From a virus: a stretch of DNA of 38,718 nucleotides. A model generated the notes under the pieces. That model did no database searches. It worked only from the letters and a program-made list of their open reading frames with translations, and was not told where the DNA came from. Below are positions 14,630-22,890 of this stretch, one piece after another. Numbering within the stretch: position 1 is the stretch's first letter; the number at the start of each line of letters is the position of its first letter. The position numbers and the translations under genes were made by a program. The stretch lies in the IMG/VR virus record IMGVR_UViG_3300029989_000080, positions 1 through 38,718 of that record. The stretch is one strand, 5' to 3'.

Positions 14630-15358
14630 ATGCAATTCGGATTTGGCTCGGGGTCCCTCTACGGGATTAACACGACGGCAAATAGCACCCCCCAGGAATT
14701 CGGCGCGCTGCAGGACGTGTCGCTCGATTTCTCTTTCTCGATCAAAGAACTCCGCGGCCGCTATCAGATGCCGCTTACGGTCGCCAGGGGCGGCGGAAAG
14801 CTGCAGGGCAAGGCTAAGACCGCCGACCTCTCGGCGAAGCTCTTCAACGAGCTGTTTTTCGGTCAGGCAATGGCAACCGGCAAGACCACGACCACGATCA
14901 ACGAAACCGCGCCCGTACCGACGACGCCTTTCGCGATCACCGTCGCAAACGCCGCGACGTTCGTCGCCAACCTCGGCGTAAAGGACGCGATCACCGGGAC
15001 CCCGCTCGTCAAGGTCGCGACCGCTCCCGTCGGCGGTCAATACTCCGTATCCGCCGTCGGGGTTTACACCTTCGCCGCGGCCGACGTCGGGAAGTCGATG
15101 CTCTTGTCCTACACTTGGACGACGACCGGCGGGTCGACCATCACCATCAGCAATCAGCTCATGGGCGTGACACCGACCTTTCGGTGTATCCTCACTGAAA
15201 CCTATGAGGGGCAGACTGTAACCGTCGATCTCTACAAATGCACGTCGAGCAAGCTCACCCTGGCGACGAAGCTCGAAGACTTTATCGTCCCCGAGCTCGA
15301 CTTCGAGGCAATGGCGAACGCCGCCGGAATCATCGGCGTGATCTCGCTCGACGCCTAA
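14630..15358 (+). CDS. major tail (tube) protein
   Basis: 242 residues. N-terminal part ('MQFGFGSGSLYGINTTANSTPQEFG', 'ALQDVSLDFSFSIKELRGRYQMP') and C-terminal part ('CTSSKLTLATKLEDFIVPELDFEAMAN') form the expected tail-tube beta barrel. Residues about 90-180 look like an inserted domain rich in Thr/Ala/Val ('YSVSAVGVYTFAAADVGKSMLLSYTW'), an Ig-like decoration analogous to the insert in the capsid gene. Strong AAGGGAGGT site upstream. A structured terminator follows directly. Confidence 0.85.
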   Translation: MQFGFGSGSLYGINTTANSTPQEFGALQDVSLDFSFSIKELRGRYQMPLTVARGGGKLQGKAKTADLSAKLFNELFFGQAMATGKTTTTINETAPVPTTPFAITVANAATFVANLGVKDAITGTPLVKVATAPVGGQYSVSAVGVYTFAAADVGKSMLLSYTWTTTGGSTITISNQLMGVTPTFRCILTETYEGQTVTVDLYKCTSSKLTLATKLEDFIVPELDFEAMANAAGIIGVISLDA

Positions 15359-15364
15359 ACGATC

Positions 15365-15436
15365 GCCCCCGGGGATAGGATCGGCAACGCGAGCCGGTCC
15401 GAATATCTCCCCCCAGGATCTCCCCGGGGGCTTTTT
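15365..15436 (+). terminator. nested-hairpin terminator after tail tube gene
   Basis: An 11-bp outer stem, GCCCCCGGGGA (15365-15375) with TCCCCGGGGGC (15421-15431), is followed by TTTTT. Inside it, GGATCGGC (15378-15385) pairs with GCCGGTCC (15393-15400), with one G-T pair. The long loop is unusual, but the tract and position fit a terminator that limits expression of the tail chaperone and later genes. Confidence 0.7.
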
Positions 15437-15475
15437 ATGGGGACCACATCACACGGAAAAGGGGAACCGCTCACC

Positions 15476-15787
15476 ATGATCAAATTAAAAGAAAATCCTA
15501 TCGCCGGGCAAGTCGTCAATATGGGGGGGTCCGACATGATCGTCCCCGCTCTCAACTTTCATCAAATCCAGATCCTTGCCGTCGACATCAAAAAAATGGA
15601 CACCGAGAAGGACGACTCGAAGCGGATCGAGGCACAGGCGAAAGTCATTCACCAGGCGTTTAAGCGCAACTATCCCGAGGCGACGATCGAAGAGGTCAAG
15701 GAGCTCCTCGACATGACGAACATTCTCCCGGCAATGGCGGCGACAATGGGGCAGAAATACCAGGTGGCCGACGACTCGGGAAAGTAG
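15476..15787 (+). CDS. tail assembly chaperone (G-like)
   Basis: 103 residues, directly after the tail tube gene and before the tape measure. It has the helical make-up of lambda gpG-type chaperones ('FHQIQILAVDIKKMD', 'EAQAKVIHQAFKRNYP', 'IEEVKELLDMTNILPAMAAT'). I choose ATG 15476, after AAGGGGAACC. Its last codons read TCG GGA AAG TAG, so the zero-frame stop immediately follows the slippery heptamer GGGAAAG; a -1 slip yields a G-T fusion of about 202 residues. Confidence 0.86.
   Translation: MIKLKENPIAGQVVNMGGSDMIVPALNFHQIQILAVDIKKMDTEKDDSKRIEAQAKVIHQAFKRNYPEATIEEVKELLDMTNILPAMAATMGQKYQVADDSGK
15778..15784 (+). other. -1 frameshift heptamer GGGAAAG
   Basis: G GGA AAG in the zero frame fits the X XXY YYZ rule exactly and is the same heptamer used by the lambda G-T genes. 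It is followed immediately by TAG, which could help the ribosome pause. The -1 frame runs open to 16083. Confidence 0.92.
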
Positions 15788-16083
15788 AAGCCGGCGAGAC
15801 GATCCGCCTTTCTGATGTCGATTGGCCGACCGTTTACGCCGGCTTGATCACCGCGACCGGGTGGACGTGGGAATATATCGACGAACACATGACGCTCGAC
15901 CGGCTCGCCGCGCTTAACAAACATTGGGAAACCTTCCCGCCAGTACACAAGCAGCTCGCCCGGATCGCCTCGGCCTTCTTGAAAGAGGAACCGAAAAAAC
16001 AGAAAGTCAGCGACAAGAAAAAGGGAACTCTCTCGGACCTATTGGCAGCATTCGGACACAGCGGGGGGACTATTAAAAAATGA
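15784..16083 (+). CDS. tail assembly chaperone (T-like extension)
   Basis: The 99-codon extension made after the -1 slip ('VEAGETIRLSDVDWPTVYAGLITATGW...'). 'WTWEYIDEHMTLDRLAALNKHWETFPP' matches T-type chaperone sequences, which recruit the tube protein to the tape measure. The only possible independent start is a TTG at 15844 with no convincing ribosome binding site, so expression is probably only as a fusion. The stop overlaps the tape measure start. Confidence 0.85.
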   Translation, partial: VEAGETIRLSDVDWPTVYAGLITATGWTWEYIDEHMTLDRLAALNKHWETFPPVHKQLARIASAFLKEEPKKQKVSDKKKGTLSDLLAAFGHSGGTIKK

Positions 16084-18674
16084 GCGCCGAAGAGATGAAC
16101 GTCAAAGTCGGAGCCGATACGGGGGAGCTCGCCGCCGGGATGGAAGGGGCGGCGAGCAATACCGAACGGCAAAGCGCGCGCATGGCCGCGGCGATGGAGA
16201 AAATGAGCGTCGAGTCGAGGGCGGCCGTCCAGGGGATGCAATCGACCCTTTCGACCTCGATGTCGCAGATCTCCGCCTCGATCAGCAAGGCGACGGCGAT
16301 CTTCGGGATCATGTCGGCCGCCCTTATGGGGGGCGCCGCCTTCAAGAATGTTATCGGCGAAACTGTCAAATGGACGGGCGAAGCGGTCAAGCTCTCGAAG
16401 GCTCTCGGGATCACGACGCAAGAGGCGAGCGTCTTAAACGTCGCGCTCGGGCATACCGGCAACGGCATGGAAACGGCCGTAACTGGCGCGAACATGCTCA
16501 CGAAAACGCTCAAGGGGAACGAGTCGGCATTCGAGGCGCTCGGCGTCAAGACGCGGGACCAATCCGGCAACTATCGGAACGGCCTCGAAGTCATGACCGA
16601 CGTAAACGAGAAACTCGGACACCTTAAAGAAGGCTTCGACCGGAACACCGCCGGCATGTCGGTTTACGGGCGATCCTGGCGCGAAGTCCAGGGGCTTTTG
16701 AAGATCAATAAAGAAGTCATGGAGGAGAGCCGGAAGCGCGCCGAAGAGCTTCATTTGATCGTCGGACCCGAGGGCGTGAAACAGGCGAAAGCGTACAAGG
16801 TCGCAATGAACGACGTCAACGAAGTCGGGCGGAGCGCGAAGATCTTGATCGGCAACGCAGTATTGCCGGCGTTTATTCAGCTCGGCTCATGGCTCGGCGC
16901 CGTCGGTCCCCAGGCTCTCGGGATCTTCGAGGGCGCTTTAAAGGGCGTGATTTCCTTCGTCCAGTTTCTCGGGCTCGGCGCCGTGACCGTTTTCGAGCTC
17001 GTCAAGGCCGGGATAAAGCAGCTCGTCGATTATACAATGGCCGCGGCGTCCGCTCTCTCGAAGGTCCTCAAGGGGGACTTTGCCGGCGCGGTCGAAGATC
17101 TCAAGCAAGGATGGAAGGACGGGGGCGAAGCCGGATCTCAAGCATTCGACAATATCGGGAAAGCGGTCGAGGCGACAAATTCGTCGCTTGCGAAAATGTG
17201 GGGGCTCAAAAAGGCCGCGACCTCGAAGGACGTCCCCGATCAAAAGCCGGGTGGAAACTTCGACGCGGCGAAGGCGGGGAAAGAGGCTAAAAGTCAAATG
17301 CCGGTTTTCAAGGCGGAGCTCGACGACAAGAAGCTCGCCGAGGGCGCTTTCCTGGCTTCGAGTCTTAAGGACGATCTCGCATTTTGGGAGCAGAAAAAGA
17401 AAAACGCACACCTCAACGCGGACGACTCAAAAGCCGTAAATCATGAGATCCTCACCATCAAAAAAGAGATTCAGAAAGAGGAGCTCGGGAACGATCTCGA
17501 AGCGATCAAGCTCCGGCTCGAACGGGAAAAAGTCGGCAGTCAAGAACGCTCGGACATTTGGGACGAGGGCGTCAAGAAGATCGCGGCCGCCTATGGGAAG
17601 GACTCGAAGGAATTCAAGGCCGCCCTTCTCGAAAAGGAAAAGCTCGCCCGGGAACACGCCGCGCTACTCGTCCACATGGCCGACAGTGTCACCGAGAAAG
17701 AGCGCGAGATCTCGAAAATCGGGCTTGAGATCGAAGCCGGCAACGCGGCGCACATGGTCGCAATGGGGGCAATGACCGCCGAGCAAGAGATCGAGATCTC
17801 GCGAAACCTTGAGAACCGGAAGGCCGCGATCGAGACGGCCGCGCTCCGCGAGAAGCTCGACCGCGAGAAGCTCGGAACGCTCGAATATCAAAAGCTCTTA
17901 AATCAAGTCGAGATCGCAGAAGCACAGCATCAACGCAAGATCAGCGAGATCAACCACAAGGCCGCGGCCGAGCAATCGAAGACTTTCTCGTCGGCTCTTG
18001 CCGGCGTCGAGAATTCCTTCTCGAAGTCGATCGAAGGCATGATCAAGGGGACAATGAAGCTTTCCCAGGCGATCAAGAACATCGCCGGACAGATCCTTTC
18101 TAACATGATCTCGATGGGCGTCAAGATGGTAGCAGATTGGCTCAAAAAGCAAATCATGATGACGACCATCACAGCGACCCAGGAGGCGGCGAAGACAGGC
18201 ATCACAGCGACAGGCGAGACGGCTCGATCGGGTCTAGCAGTCGCCGGCGCGACGACTCAGGTTACCGCGAGCGCGGCGTCGGCCGCAGCAGGGGCGGCGA
18301 GCTCTCAAGCCGCGATCCCTATCGTCGGCCCGGCCCTCGGCGCGGCCGCCGCAATTGCAATGCTCGCGCTCGTCCTCGGGCTCGGTGCCTCGATCGGCTC
18401 GGCCGCCGGCGGGTGGGACCAGGTCCCGAGTGATCAGGTCGCGCAGATCCACAAGGACGAAATGGTCCTTCCGGCGGAGCTCGCCGAGGGGGTCAGGAGT
18501 AACCTCGGCGGCGGGGCGAGCAATAAAAACCAGGCCGGCGGGGGGCAAGTCCTCATTAATGCAGTTGACGCGAGGGGGGTCAAGCGGTTATTGTCCGACA
18601 ACGGCGGAGCCCTCACGAGCGTATTGACGAAACAGGCGCGCAACTTCGCCGGCGGAAAACTAAGGAAAGGGTAA
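16080..18674 (+). CDS. tape measure protein
   Basis: 864 residues, the longest tail gene, in the expected place after the chaperones. N-terminal 'MNVKVGADTGELAAGMEGAASNTERQSARM' is typical. A hydrophobic stretch lies at about 70-95, long charged coiled-coil regions at about 430-640, and an Ala/Gly-rich hydrophobic segment at about 745-778. The C-terminal 'DQVAQIHKDEMVLPAELA' is a common tape measure ending. At about 1.5 angstrom per residue it predicts a tail of roughly 130 nm. Coupled to the T frame by an ATGA overlap. Confidence 0.93.
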   Translation: MSAEEMNVKVGADTGELAAGMEGAASNTERQSARMAAAMEKMSVESRAAVQGMQSTLSTSMSQISASISKATAIFGIMSAALMGGAAFKNVIGETVKWTGEAVKLSKALGITTQEASVLNVALGHTGNGMETAVTGANMLTKTLKGNESAFEALGVKTRDQSGNYRNGLEVMTDVNEKLGHLKEGFDRNTAGMSVYGRSWREVQGLLKINKEVMEESRKRAEELHLIVGPEGVKQAKAYKVAMNDVNEVGRSAKILIGNAVLPAFIQLGSWLGAVGPQALGIFEGALKGVISFVQFLGLGAVTVFELVKAGIKQLVDYTMAAASALSKVLKGDFAGAVEDLKQGWKDGGEAGSQAFDNIGKAVEATNSSLAKMWGLKKAATSKDVPDQKPGGNFDAAKAGKEAKSQMPVFKAELDDKKLAEGAFLASSLKDDLAFWEQKKKNAHLNADDSKAVNHEILTIKKEIQKEELGNDLEAIKLRLEREKVGSQERSDIWDEGVKKIAAAYGKDSKEFKAALLEKEKLAREHAALLVHMADSVTEKEREISKIGLEIEAGNAAHMVAMGAMTAEQEIEISRNLENRKAAIETAALREKLDREKLGTLEYQKLLNQVEIAEAQHQRKISEINHKAAAEQSKTFSSALAGVENSFSKSIEGMIKGTMKLSQAIKNIAGQILSNMISMGVKMVADWLKKQIMMTTITATQEAAKTGITATGETARSGLAVAGATTQVTASAASAAAGAASSQAAIPIVGPALGAAAAIAMLALVLGLGASIGSAAGGWDQVPSDQVAQIHKDEMVLPAELAEGVRSNLGGGASNKNQAGGGQVLINAVDARGVKRLLSDNGGALTSVLTKQARNFAGGKLRKG

Positions 18675-18677
18675 ACA

Positions 18678-19328
18678 ATGAGCGACGAGATCTTTCCCGA
18701 GCTCCTCGGGCTTAAATGGGAATCAACCAAAAAGCCGCAATGGTCGACGAAGTTACACGAGACGACGAGCGGGAAGGAAACGGCCGCGGCTTATTGGTCC
18801 TATCCGAAATGGTTTTTTACCCTGGCTTATGAATTCCTCGACGAGTCGGAACTCGTCCGCGACCTGCAGACCCTCGGGGGGTTTTTCCTGGCTCGGAGAG
18901 GAAAATTCGACTCGTTTCTCTTTCGCGACCCTTCCGATTATAAAGTCGAGGGGCAGGTCCTCGGGATCGGCGACGGCGCGCGCTCGGCCTTTCAGCTTAT
19001 CCGCTCTTTCGGGGAATTCGACGAGCCGATCAAAAACGTCGAGGGCGTCGTCGCTAATCCGCCGATCCTCGTCACCGGCGGGACCCCGACCTTCCCCCTC
19101 TCGGAATATGGTCCGACCCTCTACGTCGACGGGGTCGAGTCCTCGACCTACTCGATCAGCTCGACGGGGCTCGTGACGATTCTCCCGATCCCCCCCGTCG
19201 GCGCCGTCGTCTCGGCCGACTTCACCTTTTATTTTCGCTGCAGATTCAACCAGGACGAGGCGGAATTCACGGAATTTATGGCGGAGCTTTGGGAGTGTAA
19301 AAAACTCGAAATGGTAACCCGGAAATGA
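18678..19328 (+). CDS. DUF2460 distal tail protein (GTA gp12-like)
   Basis: 216 residues, matching the DUF2460 / TIGR02217 family, which in gene transfer agents forms the distal tail ring. Visible: 'FPELLGLKWESTKKPQWST', 'WSYPKWFFTLAYEFL', 'LGGFFLARRGKFDSFLFRDPSDYKV', 'GIGDGARSAFQLIRSFG' and 'FYFRCRFNQDEAEF'. First of a four-gene tail-tip module in the same order as GTA gp12-gp15. Its stop overlaps the next start (ATGA). Confidence 0.92.
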   Translation: MSDEIFPELLGLKWESTKKPQWSTKLHETTSGKETAAAYWSYPKWFFTLAYEFLDESELVRDLQTLGGFFLARRGKFDSFLFRDPSDYKVEGQVLGIGDGARSAFQLIRSFGEFDEPIKNVEGVVANPPILVTGGTPTFPLSEYGPTLYVDGVESSTYSISSTGLVTILPIPPVGAVVSADFTFYFRCRFNQDEAEFTEFMAELWECKKLEMVTRK

Positions 19329-20179
19329 TAGCACTCGACCCGGCGAAAAAGGCGATCCTCGAAGCGGCCGATCAGCTTTGCATGTGCGACCTTGTCACGA
19401 TCACGACCCTCTCGGGCGTCGTCCTTCACCAGACCCTCGGGGACGCGGACCTCTCAATCGACGGCGTTTATTACGACTCCAATCTCAAAATGTCCCGGGA
19501 ACAAACGCGGCTCGTCGCCGGCGTCGAGGTCGACACTTTGAGCGTCACGATCTACCCGGAGCCCGGGAACATGATCGGGGGGATCGCGCTCTCTCAGGCG
19601 GTCCGCGCTGGGATTCTCGACGGGGCGGAATTTGTCCTCGAACGTGCTTTTTTTATTCCGGATTGGCGGACCTTTCTCTTCAAGGTGATCCGCTTCTCGG
19701 GGAAGGTCGCCGACATCGAGGACTTTACCCGGAGCGAGATCCCTATGACGATCAACTCGGACCTGCAGATTCTAAATGTGCAAATGCCGCGGGACGTCTA
19801 TCAACCAGGATGCCGGCGCGTCCTTTACGGTCCCGGGTGCGATCTCGTCAAGGCGGATCACGCGACGACCGCCACTATCACCGCCGGGACGACGTCAAGC
19901 GTCCTTCAAACGATGCTCGGGGGACCGACTCGGACCTTCACCCTCGGGACGGTCACAATGACCTCAGGCGAGAACGTCGGGATCTCTCGGACCGTGAAAT
20001 ATTACACGACCGGCGTCTTCACCCTCATTATCCCGCTACCGAAGACGCCGGAGATCGGCGACACCTTCACGGCCTATGCCGGGTGCGATCGGTCGCAAGC
20101 GACGTGTGAGGACGTCTTCGGCAACCTGGCGAAGTTCAGCGGCGAGCCCTATGTCCCGGCCGCCGAAACCGCTTACTAA
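19325..20179 (+). CDS. DUF2163 / BR0599-like tail hub protein (GTA gp13-like)
   Basis: 284 residues. N-terminal DUF2163-like part ('CDLVTITTLSGVVLHQTLGD', 'REQTRLVAGVEVDTLSVTIYP') and C-terminal BR0599-like part ('YQPGCRRVLYGPGCDLVKADH', 'GENVGISRTVKYY', 'GDTFTAYAGCDRSQATCEDVFGN', 'FSGEPYVP'). The conserved Cys residues in the second part are known in the family as metal-binding. The C-terminal part lines up with the following NlpC/P60 gene, as in GTA tail tips. Confidence 0.92.
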   Translation: MIALDPAKKAILEAADQLCMCDLVTITTLSGVVLHQTLGDADLSIDGVYYDSNLKMSREQTRLVAGVEVDTLSVTIYPEPGNMIGGIALSQAVRAGILDGAEFVLERAFFIPDWRTFLFKVIRFSGKVADIEDFTRSEIPMTINSDLQILNVQMPRDVYQPGCRRVLYGPGCDLVKADHATTATITAGTTSSVLQTMLGGPTRTFTLGTVTMTSGENVGISRTVKYYTTGVFTLIIPLPKTPEIGDTFTAYAGCDRSQATCEDVFGNLAKFSGEPYVPAAETAY

Positions 20180-20189
20180 GGGGGACACC

Positions 20190-20624
20190 ATGACAGAGCA
20201 AGAAGAGCGCGCGACCGTTATCGCCGAGGCGAAGACATGGCTCGGGACGCCGTACCATTTGAACGCGAAAGTCAAGGGCGCCGGCGTAGATTGCGGGACC
20301 CTCTTGATCGCGGTCTTCTCGGGCGCCGGCTTGATTCCCGAGGTCGATCTCGGGACGAACTTCTCGGACTTTCACCTTCACCGCTCGGACGAGATTTATC
20401 TCGGGTGGATCTTGAAATTTTGCCGGCCGGTCCCGGTCGCGCAACCTGGCGACATTATCCTCTACAAATTCGGCCGGATCATTTCACACGGCGCGCTTGT
20501 CGTCGATTACCCGACGATCATCCACGCGCCGGCACAGGGCGTTATGTGGGGCGACGCGACCGACGAGCCAATGATCAAACGCCAGGCCGGTATATTTTCG
20601 TTATGGGGAGGATCTCGCGCATGA
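20190..20624 (+). CDS. NlpC/P60 tail-tip peptidase (GTA gp14-like)
   Basis: 144-residue cysteine peptidase. Motifs: 'WLGTPYHLNAKVKGAGVDCG' with catalytic Cys35, and 'IISHGALVVDY' with His100, followed by a polar third residue region. These enzymes cut peptide cross-links in peptidoglycan during entry. ATG 20190 follows TAAGGGGGACACC. It overlaps the small following gene by four bases. Confidence 0.92.
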   Translation: MTEQEERATVIAEAKTWLGTPYHLNAKVKGAGVDCGTLLIAVFSGAGLIPEVDLGTNFSDFHLHRSDEIYLGWILKFCRPVPVAQPGDIILYKFGRIISHGALVVDYPTIIHAPAQGVMWGDATDEPMIKRQAGIFSLWGGSRA

Positions 20625-20803
20625 TGGGCGGATCGGCTTCACAGGCAGAGCAACCCGTCGCTATCAAGTCGGTCCGGGTGCAAACGTCGGCCTATGGCGT
20701 ATGTAAGCCGATGGTTTACGGGACCGCTCGCGTCACTCTCAACTTGATATGGTACGGGGATTTTTACGCGGCGCCGATCCCGGCACAAAGCGGGGGTAAG
20801 TAA
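20621..20803 (+). CDS. tail-tip hub protein, N-terminal piece (split gene)
   Basis: 60 residues: 'QTSAYGVCKPMVYGTARVTLNLIWYGDF' followed by 'SGGK' and a stop. In homologous tail-tip proteins this segment is normally the N-terminus of one long chain that continues through a Gly-rich linker into 'GISGYNYTAA'. Here it ends at TAA, and the next frame begins in the TAATG overlap exactly at the Gly-rich linker. Both pieces are intact, so they may work as two subunits, or a -1 shift may join them. Confidence 0.75.
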   Translation: MMGGSASQAEQPVAIKSVRVQTSAYGVCKPMVYGTARVTLNLIWYGDFYAAPIPAQSGGK

Positions 20804-22878
20804 TGGGCGGCGGCGGCGGCGGGATCTCGGGCTATAACTACACCGCGGCGATCATGGCCGGGATCGCGAACGGACCGATCGCGGGGATCGGGGGCGTATG
20901 GTCAAATAAAGACCGCGTCAGCCTCGAAAGCTTGAACATGAAGGTCGCGCTCGGGCTTATCCCTCAATCAGTATGGGGATACTTGACGACGAAGCACCCC
21001 GCAGAGGCGATTGCATATCCGGGGCTTGCCTACGTCGCGACCCCCGAGATCTTCCTCGGCAGGTCATCGGCGGAGCTCCCTAACCTCTCTTTCGAGGTTT
21101 TTGGGCGGGGAATGACGAAGACGGTCCTCGACGCCGGCGGCGCCCCCGTATGGGTCGACAATACCGGTAACTTCTCGATCGTCCAGGCTTATGACGAATA
21201 CGGGACCCCGCTCGACGTTTGGACTCTGTTTAATTGGACCGGCGGCGATATAGTCGGGCTTTACGCGACGATCACCTTCTCGGGAGTCTCGACGGCGACG
21301 GCGGAGATCAACGCCTCGGGCTCGCCATTCACGATCACGAACGGCGTCGCTTTTGACATTAGCGCACATGTATCTATTACACAGATTTACGTTACCGGCG
21401 GCGCCGGGCTCTCCGTCTCGGGGATCTCGATCGCAACAGAAATCTCTCCCGAGCTCTCCTTCTTTCAGTCCTCAGTACCGGGCAATCTCGATGCAGATCC
21501 GGCCTATGTGATCGAGGACTTCCTCACGAACACGCGGGACGGCGCCGGCTTCCCGGTCGCGCTCCTCGGGGACCTTTCAAATTATTCCGACTATTGCGTC
21601 GCCGCCGGCCTTCTCCTCTCCCCCGCCTTCGTCGAGCAAAAGGCAGCGAGCGAACACTTGAAGGACCTTTTGAGCGCCACGAACTCGGAAGCGGTCCCGA
21701 GCCAGGGGCTCTTAAAGATCGTCCCTTATGGCGATTTGAGCCTCGCCGGGAATGGCCGGACTTACACGCCGGACATGACTCCGCTCTATTACCTTGACGA
21801 CGACGATTTTCTCTCGACAGGCGAGGACCCCGTCGTCGGAAGCCGCGTTACAAGCGCCGACGCTTTCAATCATGTGCAAGTTGAATTCGTCAACCGGGGC
21901 AAGGATTACAATGTCGAGGTCGTCGAGGCAAAGGACCAAGCCGACATCGAGGATAAGGGGCTCCGGACGATGGACGTCGTCCAGATGCACCACATTTGCG
22001 ACCCGGAGATCGCACAGATCGCCGCTCAAATCCTTTTGCAGCGGGTCCTTTATGTCCGGAACACCTACAAGTTTAAATTATCTTGGAAGTATGTCCTCTT
22101 AGAACCTATGGATATTGTCGCGATCACCGACGCAGGGCTCGGGCTCGATCGGACCCCCGTCCGGATCAAGCTAATCGAAGAGGACGACAACGATCGCCTA
22201 GAGTTTACGGTCGAAGAGATCCCGCCGGGTATTTCTACGGCTCAAAGCGTCGCGCCCCCGCCGGCTTCCGGGTGGACTTCCGATACACAGGCGTTACCCG
22301 GGGACTCGGCGCCCCCGCTTATCTTCGAGCCTCCCGACGCTCTTTGTGCAACGCCGGGTCGCCCCGAGATATGGGTCGCGACGAACGGCGGGGCAAATTG
22401 GGGCGGGTGCGAAGTGTGGCTATCGACGAATGGCGAGACATACGGCTCGATCGGCTTCATTTATGGGAAGTCGAAGCTCGGGGTCCTCGCCTCAGACCTG
22501 GCAAGCGGAGCGGCGCTCGACACCGCCAATCACATAAACGTCACCCTCCCCGCGGGGACTCCGGCGCTCCTTCCCGGGAGTACCGTCGACGCCACGACCT
22601 TCCAAACGCTTTGCTATGTAGATCATGAGCTCGTCGCCTTTCGAGACGTCACCCTCACGGCCGTGGACACCTACCGGCTTGACTATCTCGCCCGGGGTGC
22701 CTACGGCTCGACAATCTCCGCCCACTCCGCCGGGACCCGTTTCGCCAGGCTCGACAGTCAGATCTTGCGCTTCGCCTATCCGCCGGCCCTCGTTGGGCAT
22801 ACCATACACATTAAGCTCGCGAGCTTTAACCTTTACGGCAAAGCGAAGCAAAGCCTCGCGGACGTCGCGACCTATTAA
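20803..22878 (+). CDS. tail-tip hub / host-specificity protein, main part
   Basis: 691 residues, opening with six Gly then 'ISGYNYTAAIMAGIANGPIAGIGGVW', typical of phage tail-tip hub proteins (Phage-tail_3 / GTA gp15-related). Middle segments 'DYCVAAGLLLSPAFVEQKAASEHL' and 'RDGAGFP' fit the family; the C-terminal half includes 'ILLQRVLYVRNTYKFKLSWKYVLLEPMDIV', 'YRLDYLARGAYGS' and 'HIKLASFNLYGKA', the beta-rich hub end. It starts with ATG in TAATG, one base overlapping the preceding stop. It plugs the tube and probably contacts the receptor. Confidence 0.88.
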   Translation: MGGGGGGISGYNYTAAIMAGIANGPIAGIGGVWSNKDRVSLESLNMKVALGLIPQSVWGYLTTKHPAEAIAYPGLAYVATPEIFLGRSSAELPNLSFEVFGRGMTKTVLDAGGAPVWVDNTGNFSIVQAYDEYGTPLDVWTLFNWTGGDIVGLYATITFSGVSTATAEINASGSPFTITNGVAFDISAHVSITQIYVTGGAGLSVSGISIATEISPELSFFQSSVPGNLDADPAYVIEDFLTNTRDGAGFPVALLGDLSNYSDYCVAAGLLLSPAFVEQKAASEHLKDLLSATNSEAVPSQGLLKIVPYGDLSLAGNGRTYTPDMTPLYYLDDDDFLSTGEDPVVGSRVTSADAFNHVQVEFVNRGKDYNVEVVEAKDQADIEDKGLRTMDVVQMHHICDPEIAQIAAQILLQRVLYVRNTYKFKLSWKYVLLEPMDIVAITDAGLGLDRTPVRIKLIEEDDNDRLEFTVEEIPPGISTAQSVAPPPASGWTSDTQALPGDSAPPLIFEPPDALCATPGRPEIWVATNGGANWGGCEVWLSTNGETYGSIGFIYGKSKLGVLASDLASGAALDTANHINVTLPAGTPALLPGSTVDATTFQTLCYVDHELVAFRDVTLTAVDTYRLDYLARGAYGSTISAHSAGTRFARLDSQILRFAYPPALVGHTIHIKLASFNLYGKAKQSLADVATY

Positions 22879-22890
22879 CCAGGGGGAAAT

